DNA from: Bacillota bacterium
GTDB lineage: Bacteria; Bacillota; Bacilli; Bacillales; Cytobacillaceae
Length of the DNA stretch: 11,981 bases
NCBI GenBank assembly: GCA_030705745.1
Contig: JAUZPT010000052.1
Location: 1-11,981, forward strand
Direction: 5' to 3'
Both the position numbers and the translations under genes were made by a program. Shown here piece by piece: positions 1 through 6,372 of the stretch. A model generated the notes under the pieces. That model was given only the letters and a program-made list of their open reading frames with translations, made no database searches and was not told the DNA's origin. The stretch's first letter is position 1. Every line of letters begins with the position of its first letter.

Positions 1-47
1 AACTAGTCGTCATCTAATGGAGATAGTAACGACGATATACAGCCAGT

Positions 48-88
48 AAAAAATCTCTCGGAATTGACTGGAGAGATTTTTTATTTAA
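48..88 (+). terminator. Hairpin terminator or attenuator before the SMR pair
   Basis: The arm at 48-59 (A6 then TCTCTC) pairs perfectly over 12 bp with 71-82 (GAGAGA then T6), leaving an 11-nt loop. This has the form of an intrinsic terminator. A competing helix is visible: CCAGT at 43-47 pairs with ACTGG at 67-71 and would break the terminator stem. I see no convincing promoter between the hairpin and the GTG start at 124. It may therefore be either the terminator of an upstream gene cut by the window edge or a readthrough control element for the SMR genes. I could not recognise a guanidine riboswitch core in the 47 bases upstream. Confidence 0.7.
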
Positions 89-123
89 GCTGTCTTGTGC
101 GGTTTAAATAAGGAGACGATGAA

Positions 124-465
124 GTGGCTTGGATGTATTTATTCATTGGCGGATTATGTGAAATCGGCTGGGCATATGGTCTTAAATCTTCGAATGGATT
201 CACGGAGCCTATTCCAAGTGTGATGACGGTCCTTTTATTAGCTTTCAGCTTTGTGTTGTTCGCAAAAACGTTAAAAACGATTCCGATTGGAACGGCATAT
301 GCGGTGTTTACAGGGATTGGGGCAGCTGGAACAGTGATGGTGGAATTGCTTCTCTACCCTGAGAAGGGCGGAATGGACAAGGTTTTTTTTCTTGCGTTGC
401 TGATCACGGGAATCATCGGGCTTAAATTGACAACGACAGAGGAAACAGCAAAGGAGAACGGATGA
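124..465 (+). CDS. Small multidrug resistance (SMR) family transporter, subunit 1 (YkkC/Gdx-like)
   Basis: A 113-residue, four-helix proton-coupled exporter subunit of the cytoplasmic membrane. SMR proteins are normally about 105-115 residues. The essential acidic residue of helix 1 is Glu13 (GGLCEIGWA), followed by Trp16. Ser42, Tyr59 and the GTAYAVFTGIGAAGT signature (56-70) are also present. Glu13, Trp16, Ser42 and Tyr59 are features I associate with the guanidinium-exporter (Gdx/SugE/YkkC) branch rather than the EmrE drug branch, but the residue usually Trp at 62 is Phe. The GTG start is chosen because AGGAG at 111-115 lies 8 nt upstream; the ATG at 119 is out of frame. The gene overlaps the next SMR gene by one base, so they are translationally coupled and probably form a heterodimer. 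Guanidinium is the likely substrate, but quaternary amines are possible. Confidence 0.9.
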   Translation: MAWMYLFIGGLCEIGWAYGLKSSNGFTEPIPSVMTVLLLAFSFVLFAKTLKTIPIGTAYAVFTGIGAAGTVMVELLLYPEKGGMDKVFFLALLITGIIGLKLTTTEETAKENG

Positions 466-785
466 TGGCGTGGTTTTTTTTAGTGGTTGCGGGATTCGGG
501 GAAATTGGGTTTGTTCTTTTTACCAAGCTGTCTAATGGCTATAAAGTTCATCTTTATACGATATTATCCTTCGTATCCGGCCTTTTCAGCCTGTTTTTCC
601 TGTCGCTGGCATTGAAAACACTTTCGATTGGTACTGGATACGCGATTTGGACGGGGATTGGAGCTGCAGGCAGTGTTGTGCTTGGAATGGTTTTATTTAA
701 TGAATCAAGAGAGTGGAAACGACTTTGCTTTATCGGTATGATCATTTTTAGTGTCATTGGCTTGAGATGGCTTGCCGCTTCTTAA
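465..785 (+). CDS. Small multidrug resistance (SMR) family transporter, subunit 2 (YkkD/Gdx-like partner)
   Basis: A 106-residue SMR subunit with four predicted membrane helices. Counting from the second Met it has Glu13 (AGFGEIGF), Phe16 in place of Trp, Ser42, Tyr59 and Trp62 in the GTGYAIWTGIGAAGS signature. Two adjacent ATGs exist, at 462 and 465. I prefer 465 because AAGGAG at 451-456 then has an 8-nt spacing and Glu falls at the family position 13; the first ATG gives 107 residues. The upstream stop TGA shares its A with this ATG, so translation is coupled. Paired SMR genes generally encode obligate heterodimers. Residues 16 and 62 are swapped (Trp/Phe against Phe/Trp) between the two partners, suggesting an asymmetric pore. 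The substrate cannot be fixed from sequence. Confidence 0.9.
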   Translation: MAWFFLVVAGFGEIGFVLFTKLSNGYKVHLYTILSFVSGLFSLFFLSLALKTLSIGTGYAIWTGIGAAGSVVLGMVLFNESREWKRLCFIGMIIFSVIGLRWLAAS

Positions 786-888
786 AAGAAAGGTTTTTTT
801 CGTTATTCGAAGTGACAATTAGTATTTGAGCAAGCTGTATGTTTCATAAAATGATAATTAGGTAACAGTATAGCTGAAAACAAAAATT

Positions 889-927
889 CCACTTTTAGTT
901 ACGGCTATTTTTTTAAAGTGGTAAAAT
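889..927 (+). promoter_or_regulatory. Possible ddl promoter with overlapping inverted repeat
   Basis: The 245-bp spacer before ddl holds no gene. Its best promoter candidate is an extended -10, TG-G-TAAAAT at 919-927, without a good -35 at the right distance (TTACGG at 899-904). An inverted repeat, CCACTTT at 889-895 and AAAGTGG at 915-921, overlaps the TG extension. It could be a repressor site or chance in AT-rich DNA. A start here would give a leader of about 100 nt before ddl. Confidence 0.35.
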
Positions 928-1030
928 AAATTTGTTAATGAGCAAAATGAGAACATCTTGAAATAGGATATATGGAAATGTGTGTAAAGATCCAGAAAAC
1001 TAAGATTGTTACAATGAAAAATGGGGGTTT

Positions 1031-2113
1031 ATGATGAAAACAAAATTGGGGTTACTATATGGCGGCAAATCCGCTGAACATCAAGTTTCACTACAGACAG
1101 CACTTGCGGTCATTAAAGCGCTCGACCTGGAAAAATTCGAAATACATCCAATTTACATAACTGTCGATGGACAATGGGTCAAAGGACCACAGCTCGAAAA
1201 ACCTGTGGACCACGTCAAAGCGCTTGAATTCTCACCTGCAGGAAGACCGTCTGCATCTGCGCTTGCACCAGCATTGTTTCAAGCGGGGAAAGAAGAAAGC
1301 GGCAAGATGGATGTTATTTTCCCGCTTCTGCATGGACCGAACGGAGAAGACGGAACGGTTCAAGGTTTGCTTGAGCTTCTAAACCTTCCTTACGTTGGGA
1401 ACGGCGTGCTTGCTTCCGCAGCTGGAATGGATAAGATTATGATGAAAAATGTCTTTGCCCAGGCTGGATTGGCACAGGTTAAGTATGTCGCTTTTGTACG
1501 CAGCGAATGGGAAAAAATGAAGGATGCCGCATATGAAAAGGTGGAATCGGAACTAGGTTATCCTTGTTTCGTTAAGCCTGCAAATCTTGGATCCAGTGTC
1601 GGCATTAGCAAATGTACATCCCGTTCAGAACTGGAGGTCGCATTCAGCGAAGCGTTCCAATTCGACCGGAAAATTATCGTTGAAGAAGGTGTGATTGCTC
1701 GCGAGATTGAAGTGGGTGTACTTGGAAATGACGAGCCCGAATGCTCCGTTCCCGGTGAAATTGTTCCGAAGAAAGATTTTTATGATTATAAAGCAAAATA
1801 TGAAGATGGCAATACGGCATTGATCATTCCTGCGGATGTAGCAGAAGAAGAATACGCAACCATCAAAGAAATGGCTGTTACTGCATTCAAGGCACTTGAT
1901 TGTGCTGGGCTTGTCAGAGCGGATTTCTTTTTAACGAAGGAAGGCAAGGTTTTGATAAATGAAGTGAATACGATGCCCGGATTTACGCCTTTCAGCATGT
2001 TCCCGCTGCTGTGGAAGCATACCGGCCTTGAGTATCCTAAATTGATTGAGCGCCTTGTCCATTTGGCCCAGGAACGTCATGCGGAAAAACAAACGATTAA
2101 ATACACATTTTAA
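1031..2113 (+). CDS. ddl: D-alanine--D-alanine ligase
   Basis: A cytoplasmic ATP-grasp ligase of 360 residues that joins two D-alanines for the peptidoglycan stem peptide. The N-terminal signature [13 protein letters not shown] (8-20) includes Glu16. [16 protein letters not shown] spans 97-112, and the ATP-binding [14 protein letters not shown] (180-193) includes Lys182. Metal and catalytic residues are Asp298 in LVRADFF and Glu311/Asn313 in [12 protein letters not shown]. The omega-loop segment [10 protein letters not shown] (251-260) carries Tyr257; this Tyr marks D-Ala-D-Ala ligases, whereas VanA-type D-lactate ligases have a different loop, so no glycopeptide resistance is implied. Two ATGs stand in tandem at 1031 and 1034, behind a G-rich site at 1023-1027; the second gives better spacing and the N-terminus MKTKLG. 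murF follows 112 bp later. Confidence 0.97.
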   Translation: MMKTKLGLLYGGKSAEHQVSLQTALAVIKALDLEKFEIHPIYITVDGQWVKGPQLEKPVDHVKALEFSPAGRPSASALAPALFQAGKEESGKMDVIFPLLHGPNGEDGTVQGLLELLNLPYVGNGVLASAAGMDKIMMKNVFAQAGLAQVKYVAFVRSEWEKMKDAAYEKVESELGYPCFVKPANLGSSVGISKCTSRSELEVAFSEAFQFDRKIIVEEGVIAREIEVGVLGNDEPECSVPGEIVPKKDFYDYKAKYEDGNTALIIPADVAEEEYATIKEMAVTAFKALDCAGLVRADFFLTKEGKVLINEVNTMPGFTPFSMFPLLWKHTGLEYPKLIERLVHLAQERHAEKQTIKYTF

Positions 2114-2171
2114 AAGAAGCCTTTGCAAACAGCAGTTCATGTTTGAATATTGCTTCATACTACAACATGGA

Positions 2172-2203
2172 GACACGGCGATACTGCCGTGTCCGTTCTT
2201 TTT
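2172..2203 (+). terminator. Hairpin with U-tract between ddl and murF
   Basis: GACACGGC at 2172-2179 pairs perfectly over 8 bp with GCCGTGTC at 2186-2193 around a 6-nt loop, followed by CGTTCTTTTT. This is a good intrinsic terminator by form. It stands 58 bp after the ddl stop and 22 bp before the murF start, and no promoter is evident downstream of it, so partial readthrough into murF is likely. Confidence 0.75.
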
Positions 2204-2225
2204 GAAACAAAAGGGAGGGTAAGGA

Positions 2226-3605
2226 ATGATCAAGCGAAATTTAAAGCAAGTGGCGGAAATGATTTTTGCAAAAAATGATGCAACACCTTTTGCGGACGTT
2301 TGGGTAACGGGTGTATCTATTGATTCCAGAAAAATCGAGAAGGGGAATCTGTTTATTCCTTTCAAAGGAGAACATGCTGACGGACATAAGTATGTGGAAG
2401 ACTCCATTCGCAATGGAGCAGCGGCCGCTTTTTGGCAAAGCGATGTGCCAAATCCCCCGTTGCACCTGCCCATTTTGATCGTTGATGACTGCTTGAAGGC
2501 ATTGCAGGAATTAGCGCGCTCTTATCGCGAACAATTATCAGTCAAAGTGGTAGGAATCACGGGCAGCAATGGAAAAACAACGACAAAGGATATGACTGCA
2601 GGGTTGCTATCACTGTCATATAAAGTGAAAAAAACAGAAGGCAATTACAATAACCATATCGGTCTGCCATTAACGGTACTTAGCCTGGATGAAGATACAG
2701 AGGTAGCTGTTTTGGAAATGGGGATGAGCGGTAGAGGAGAAATCGAATTTCTGACCACGCTTGCCCGACCAGATGCTGTCATCATCACGAATATAGGTGA
2801 ATCGCATCTTTTGGACCTTGGTTCGAGAGAGGCGATTGCCGAAGCGAAGCTTGAAATTCTTCAAGGACTTCGGGACGGAGGGCTCGCTGTGCTTCATGGC
2901 GATGAACCGCTATTAATGGAGAGAATCGAAAAACATAAAGGAAATGTCAGGGTTCAGACATTTGGAAGAAGCCAAACAAATGACATGTATCCAGTAAAGA
3001 TAACTCAATCCGGAAATGGCAATACGTTTGCGATCAATCAGTCGCCAGGGGATTTTTACTTGCCAGTTTTAGGAACACACAACATATTAAATGCGCTTGC
3101 AGCAATGTTGATTGCCAAGGAATTTTCAATCCCTTTTGAAAAAATGGACAAAGGACTCCAAAATATAAAACTGACAAATATGCGCATGGAATTGGTCGAA
3201 GGAAAAAACGGTGAAAAAATTATCAATGACGCATATAATGCAAGTCCTACTTCGATGATGGCCGCGATCGATCTTGTTTCAAACCTGTCAGGCTATGATA
3301 AAAAAATTCTGGTCCTTGGGGATATGCTTGAATTGGGGCCGCAGGAAGAGGAATATCATCACCATATTGGTGAAAAGCTTCAACGTGATAAAATCGATCT
3401 CTTATTTACCTATGGTTCGCTTGGTGGACTAATCGCAAAAGGTGCACGAAAATCCCTCGGAGAAGAACGTGTTTTTGCTTTTACAAACAAGGCCGATTTA
3501 ATTAAGGAACTAGAAAGCCATGTGAATGAAAAGACCCTCATTCTTGTTAAAGCCTCAAGAGGAATGAAACTTGAAGAAATCGTCATATCGATGCAAAGAA
3601 ATTAA
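2226..3605 (+). CDS. murF: UDP-N-acetylmuramoyl-tripeptide--D-alanyl-D-alanine ligase
   Basis: A cytoplasmic Mur ligase of 459 residues, a usual length for MurF. It adds the D-Ala-D-Ala made by Ddl to the UDP-MurNAc-tripeptide, completing the pentapeptide precursor. The N-terminal substrate domain covers roughly residues 1-100. The ATP loop GITGSNGKTTT is at 110-120. GNYNNHIGLP (139-148) and EMGMSGRGEI (164-173) are MurF-type motifs, and TNIGESHLLDLGS lies at 188-200. GTHNILNALAA is at 283-293 and the C-terminal domain opens around NDAYNASPTSM (334-344). GGAGG at 2214-2218 gives a 7-nt spacing to ATG 2226. ddl immediately upstream makes its substrate. A hairpin with a U-tract separates the two genes and may set their relative expression. 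Confidence 0.97.
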   Translation: MIKRNLKQVAEMIFAKNDATPFADVWVTGVSIDSRKIEKGNLFIPFKGEHADGHKYVEDSIRNGAAAAFWQSDVPNPPLHLPILIVDDCLKALQELARSYREQLSVKVVGITGSNGKTTTKDMTAGLLSLSYKVKKTEGNYNNHIGLPLTVLSLDEDTEVAVLEMGMSGRGEIEFLTTLARPDAVIITNIGESHLLDLGSREAIAEAKLEILQGLRDGGLAVLHGDEPLLMERIEKHKGNVRVQTFGRSQTNDMYPVKITQSGNGNTFAINQSPGDFYLPVLGTHNILNALAAMLIAKEFSIPFEKMDKGLQNIKLTNMRMELVEGKNGEKIINDAYNASPTSMMAAIDLVSNLSGYDKKILVLGDMLELGPQEEEYHHHIGEKLQRDKIDLLFTYGSLGGLIAKGARKSLGEERVFAFTNKADLIKELESHVNEKTLILVKASRGMKLEEIVISMQRN

Positions 3606-3652
3606 GTGAACAAGGAAAGAATCTCAACAGTCTAAAAAAAAGTATATAACGA

Positions 3653-3679
3653 TTGAAGTGGAACAATTTTGGGTATAAT
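3653..3679 (+). promoter_or_regulatory. Sigma-A-type promoter upstream of the esterase gene
   Basis: A perfect -10 TATAAT at 3674-3679 is preceded by TTGAAG at 3653-3658. The spacing is 15 bp, shorter than the ideal 17. It lies in the 113-bp murF-esterase gap and would give a leader of about 35 nt. The esterase can therefore be transcribed independently of murF. No terminator is visible between murF and this promoter. Confidence 0.55.
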
Positions 3680-3718
3680 TTCCCCGAAAGCTTTGTTCCC
3701 GGTGGGTGGTGATGAATC

Positions 3719-4411
3719 ATGATCGGTTGTTTATGCCTTCATGGATTTACAGGTGGTCCGGATGAGGTGGGTCCGCTTGTAGACTATTTAAGGGAACATA
3801 CAGATTGGCTACTCAGTGTGCCTACTCTTCCGGGACACGGAGAGCAGAATTCTTTAAAGGGAATTAACTATCAGCAGTGGGTTGAATGCGCCGAGGAAGA
3901 AATGAGGAAATTAATGAACCGATGCAGCTCGGTGTATGTAATCGGATTTTCCATGGGTGGTTTGATTGCGAGTTATTTGTCGACGATCTTTCCAGTCGAA
4001 AAGCTCGTCCTGCTCAGCGCTGCTGCATATTATATCAACCCTCGCCAATTAGCATCAGACTTGAAGGATATATTGTTTGATTACTTTCGTGGAAATATCG
4101 AAACGAATGAATTATTTTTGCGATATAAAAGAAAGATAATACAAACACCTATTGAGGCCACCATGGAATTTCGGAAGCTCGTCACCTTTATTCGGCCTCT
4201 TCTTCCACAAGTGGAAGTGCCGACATTCATCGCCCAGGGAGAAAGTGACGGGATTGTGCCTCCAAAAAGTGCCGATTATCTGTATCAAAGCATCAAGGCA
4301 AAGAGAAAAAAACTTGTGTTCATTGAAAATTCAAAACATCTTATTTGTCACTGTGAGGAAAAAGAAGCCCTATTTTCTCACGTGCTCGATTTCTTATCGA
4401 GTCAGCACTAA
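3719..4411 (+). CDS. Alpha/beta-hydrolase, carboxylesterase-like (Est30/YvaK type)
   Basis: A soluble 230-residue alpha/beta-hydrolase. The oxyanion-hole region is LHGFTGGPDE (7-16). The nucleophile elbow GFSMGG (76-81) gives Ser78, the acid is Asp177 in GESDGIVPP, and the base is His207 in NSKHLIC, so the triad is complete and in order. Length and motifs resemble Bacillus/Geobacillus carboxylesterases of the Est30/YvaK group, which hydrolyse short-chain esters; a monoacylglycerol lipase activity cannot be excluded. No signal peptide is seen. The Shine-Dalgarno is a weak G-rich stretch (GGTGGGTGGTGA, 3701-3712). The gene lies between murF and cshA, where I do not recall one in B. subtilis, and it has its own promoter. 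The physiological substrate is unknown. Confidence 0.88.
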   Translation: MIGCLCLHGFTGGPDEVGPLVDYLREHTDWLLSVPTLPGHGEQNSLKGINYQQWVECAEEEMRKLMNRCSSVYVIGFSMGGLIASYLSTIFPVEKLVLLSAAAYYINPRQLASDLKDILFDYFRGNIETNELFLRYKRKIIQTPIEATMEFRKLVTFIRPLLPQVEVPTFIAQGESDGIVPPKSADYLYQSIKAKRKKLVFIENSKHLICHCEEKEALFSHVLDFLSSQH

Positions 4412-4446
4412 TACTTTTCCGCTACTTTTGATGGGGGTTCACTTTA

Positions 4447-4475
4447 TTGCAATAAGTTTGTATTGGTGTTATGAT
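4447..4475 (+). promoter_or_regulatory. Probable cshA promoter with extended -10
   Basis: TTGCAA at 4447-4452 is followed after 17 bp by TATGAT at 4470-4475, preceded by a TG dinucleotide at 4467-4468 (TGTTATGAT). This is a good sigma-A promoter with an extended -10. It lies 36 bp after the esterase stop and would give a leader of about 175 nt before cshA that includes the hairpin at 4512-4540. Confidence 0.6.
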
Positions 4476-4511
4476 TATTATTGACGTGTCTAAAGCAACG
4501 ACTAATTAGGG

Positions 4512-4540
4512 CATACTCCTATTGGAGAATGTTTTTTTTT
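4512..4540 (+). terminator. Terminator-like hairpin in the cshA leader
   Basis: CAT-A-CTCC at 4512-4519 pairs with GGAG-A-ATG at 4524-4531 (7 bp with one A-A mismatch) around the loop TATT. Nine Ts follow at 4532-4540. It could terminate the esterase transcript or attenuate cshA transcripts that start at 4475. The stem is short, so termination may be partial. Confidence 0.55.
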
Positions 4541-4548
4541 GCTAAAAT
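4522..4548 (+). promoter_or_regulatory. Second possible cshA promoter
   Basis: An extended -10, TG-C-TAAAAT at 4540-4548, follows TTGGAG at 4522-4527 with a short 15-bp spacing. It would start transcription just after the hairpin at 4512-4540 and so escape it. The leader would be about 100 nt. Confidence 0.35.
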
Positions 4549-4659
4549 AGAGATGTTGCCCTTTTTACGTTTTATTTAAGTTGAAATGGAACTGGAACAA
4601 ACTTATCAGCACTTAAAACTTAAAATATATTTGGTTATAGATGAAGGAGAATGAAAACA

Positions 4660-6138
4660 TTGACAAAGTTTCAAGATTTAGGAATTAGCCAAGCTACCCT
4701 TAAGGCTGTCCTCAAAATGGGTTTTGAGGAAGCTACCCCAATCCAAGCGGAAACCATCCCTTTGAGCCTCCAAAACATAGATTTAATCGGCCAAGCACAA
4801 ACTGGTACTGGTAAAACAGCAGCATTTGGTATTCCGTTGGTTGAAAAAGTCGATATTAGCAAAGACGCCATCCAAGGGATCATTATCGCTCCGACTCGTG
4901 AACTTGCGATTCAAGTATCCGAAGAGCTTTATAAAATCGGATCTGGAAAAAAAGTACGCGTGTTGCCGATTTACGGAGGCCAGGACATTAGCCGCCAAAT
5001 CCGTTCACTAAAGAAATATCCGCATATTATCGTTGGAACACCAGGACGTGTTCTTGACCATATTAACCGAAAAACGCTTAAACTTGACCAAGTTCATACA
5101 GCGATTCTTGACGAAGCAGATGAAATGTTGAACATGGGCTTCATCGAGGACATTGAGTCAATTCTTGCTCAAATTCCGACTGAACGCCAAACATTGCTTT
5201 TCTCTGCTACAATGCCTGGACCGATCCAGAGAATGGCAGAACGTTTCATGAAGGACCCTCAAATCGTTCGTGTAAAAATGAAAGAAATGACAGTTCCTTC
5301 CATTGAACAATTTTATCTTGAAGTTCAAGAAAAAAATAAATTTGATGTGTTAACAAGGCTGCTTGATATTCAATCACCGGAATTAGCAATCATTTTTGGA
5401 CGCACAAAGCGCCGTGTTGATGAATTGTCAGAAGCGCTTATCCAAAGAGGCTATTCTGCTGAAGGTATCCATGGTGACTTAAGCCAGGCAAAACGTATGT
5501 CCGTTCTTCGCAAGTTTAAAGAAGGTACGGTCGATATCCTTGTCGCAACAGACGTTGCTGCACGTGGTTTGGATATTTCAGGTGTAACACATGTTTACAA
5601 TTTTGACATTCCTCAAGATCCTGAAAGCTATGTTCACCGTATCGGCCGTACAGGTCGTGCTGGTAAAACAGGAATGGCAATCATGTTCATGACACCACGT
5701 GAAAAGTCTTACTTGGCTGTTGTTGAACGTACAACGAAACGCAAAATGGAGAAGATGGTTGCTCCGACTCTTGATGAGGCTCTTGAAGGCCAACAAAGAG
5801 CGGTTGTCGACAAAATTGTTTCAACAATTGAATCAAATAATCTTCATTACTATAAAGCTGCAGCACAAGAACTGCTTGAAAACAACGATGCTTCTACCGT
5901 TGTGGCAGCTGTACTGAAAATGCTTGTGAAGGAACCAGATACGACTCCGATCAAGTTGACAGAAGAAGCACCGCAAGTTAGAAGAGACCGCAAACCACAG
6001 GATCGCAAGCGCAGCTATGATTCACGTGGTGGAAGCGGAGATGCATCACGCCGTAAAAAAGCGCCTTTAAAACCGCGTTCAGGTGAAAAGCGCAGCGGCG
6101 GTACAGGGAAACCAAGAACGTACAACAATAACCGATAA
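4660..6138 (+). CDS. cshA: DEAD-box ATP-dependent RNA helicase CshA
   Basis: A cytoplasmic RNA helicase of 492 residues, known in Bacillus for roles in RNA turnover, ribosome assembly and cold adaptation. The Q-motif region is [14 protein letters not shown] (21-34). Motif I AQTGTGKT is at 46-53, PTRELA at 78-83, the DEAD box at 151-154, and SAT at 182-184. RGLD is at 302-305 and motif [12 protein letters not shown] at 326-335. After about residue 430 comes a basic Arg/Lys/Gly-rich RNA-binding tail. I choose TTG 4660: AAGGAG at 4644-4649 then has a 10-nt spacing and the N-terminus reads MTKFQDLG, like known CshA proteins. The in-frame ATG at 4651 (495 residues) lies only 1 nt from the Shine-Dalgarno. 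B. subtilis places ydbR/cshA after murF; here an esterase gene intervenes. Confidence 0.96.
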   Translation: MTKFQDLGISQATLKAVLKMGFEEATPIQAETIPLSLQNIDLIGQAQTGTGKTAAFGIPLVEKVDISKDAIQGIIIAPTRELAIQVSEELYKIGSGKKVRVLPIYGGQDISRQIRSLKKYPHIIVGTPGRVLDHINRKTLKLDQVHTAILDEADEMLNMGFIEDIESILAQIPTERQTLLFSATMPGPIQRMAERFMKDPQIVRVKMKEMTVPSIEQFYLEVQEKNKFDVLTRLLDIQSPELAIIFGRTKRRVDELSEALIQRGYSAEGIHGDLSQAKRMSVLRKFKEGTVDILVATDVAARGLDISGVTHVYNFDIPQDPESYVHRIGRTGRAGKTGMAIMFMTPREKSYLAVVERTTKRKMEKMVAPTLDEALEGQQRAVVDKIVSTIESNNLHYYKAAAQELLENNDASTVVAAVLKMLVKEPDTTPIKLTEEAPQVRRDRKPQDRKRSYDSRGGSGDASRRKKAPLKPRSGEKRSGGTGKPRTYNNNR

Positions 6139-6165
6139 ACAAAAAGCGTAGTACAACACGTACTC

Positions 6166-6210
6166 TAGCTGACGAAGAGCATGGACCCCGCGTCCATGCT
6201 CTTTTAGCTA
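6166..6210 (+). terminator. cshA terminator (tandem terminator 1)
   Basis: AAGAGCATGGAC at 6175-6186 pairs over 12 perfect bp with GTCCATGCTCTT at 6192-6203 around a 5-nt loop. TAGCT (6166-6170) and AGCTA (6206-6210) can extend it. The U-tract is short (TTTT within 6202-6205). It stands 36 bp after the cshA stop. Confidence 0.85.
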
Positions 6211-6249
6211 ATAGGAAAGTATAAACTTTTCTAGTTTATACTTTCCTAT
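6211..6249. repeat. Perfect 17-bp inverted repeat
   Basis: ATAGGAAAGTATAAAC at 6211-6226 is exactly repeated in reverse complement at 6234-6249, and T6227-A6233 adds a seventeenth pair around a 5-nt loop. It abuts the cshA terminator directly. No U-tract follows, so it is not an intrinsic terminator on its own. Possible roles are an mRNA 3'-end stabiliser, a protein-binding palindrome, or part of a repeated extragenic element. Confidence 0.8.
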
Positions 6250-6285
6250 CACGCATAAGTGCAACTACGCCTCTGTCTTCGCCCT

Positions 6286-6320
6286 AAAGGCTCGCCAATC
6301 GGCGAGTTTTCTTTATTTTT
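6286..6320 (+). terminator. Second tandem terminator between cshA and uvsE
   Basis: CTCGCC at 6291-6296 pairs with GGCGAG at 6301-6306 around AATC, extended by weaker pairs back to 6287. TTTTCTTTATTTTT follows at 6307-6320. This is a strong intrinsic terminator. Flanking arms can enclose it: CTGTCTTCGCCCT (6273-6285) with AGGGC (6332-6336) and GAAGACAG (6345-6352). Confidence 0.75.
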
Positions 6321-6372
6321 CCTCAGCGAAAAGGGCATAGTAAAGAAGACAGCACTGAAGGAGTGATGCCTT

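Noticed and set aside
1..49. Possible C-terminal tail of an upstream + strand gene (frame open from the left edge to TAA at 47-49)
   Set aside because: Only 15 codons are visible, and another frame also ends plausibly (TAA at 15-17). No motif allows a choice.
554..757. Long reverse-strand reading frame inside the second SMR gene
   Set aside because: It is the shadow of a clear membrane-protein gene, with no ribosome site and no recognisable motif.
1007..1015. Extended -10 (TG-T-TACAAT) just before ddl
   Set aside because: Transcription would start at about 1022, leaving almost no leader around the ribosome site at 1023-1027, and no -35 is present.
1031..2113. Vancomycin-resistance-type D-Ala-D-Lac ligase
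   Set aside because: The omega loop has the KAKYEDG Tyr form typical of D-Ala-D-Ala ligases, and no van genes are adjacent.
1931..2473. 180-codon reverse-strand frame spanning the ddl end and murF start
   Set aside because: It overlaps two certain genes and the terminator between them, and the translation looks like random Ser/Cys/Phe-rich shadow sequence.
6336..6342. CATAGTA as a forespore (sigma-G-like) -10 for uvsE
   Set aside because: No matching -35 occurs at 17-18 bp; the region there is T-rich terminator tail.
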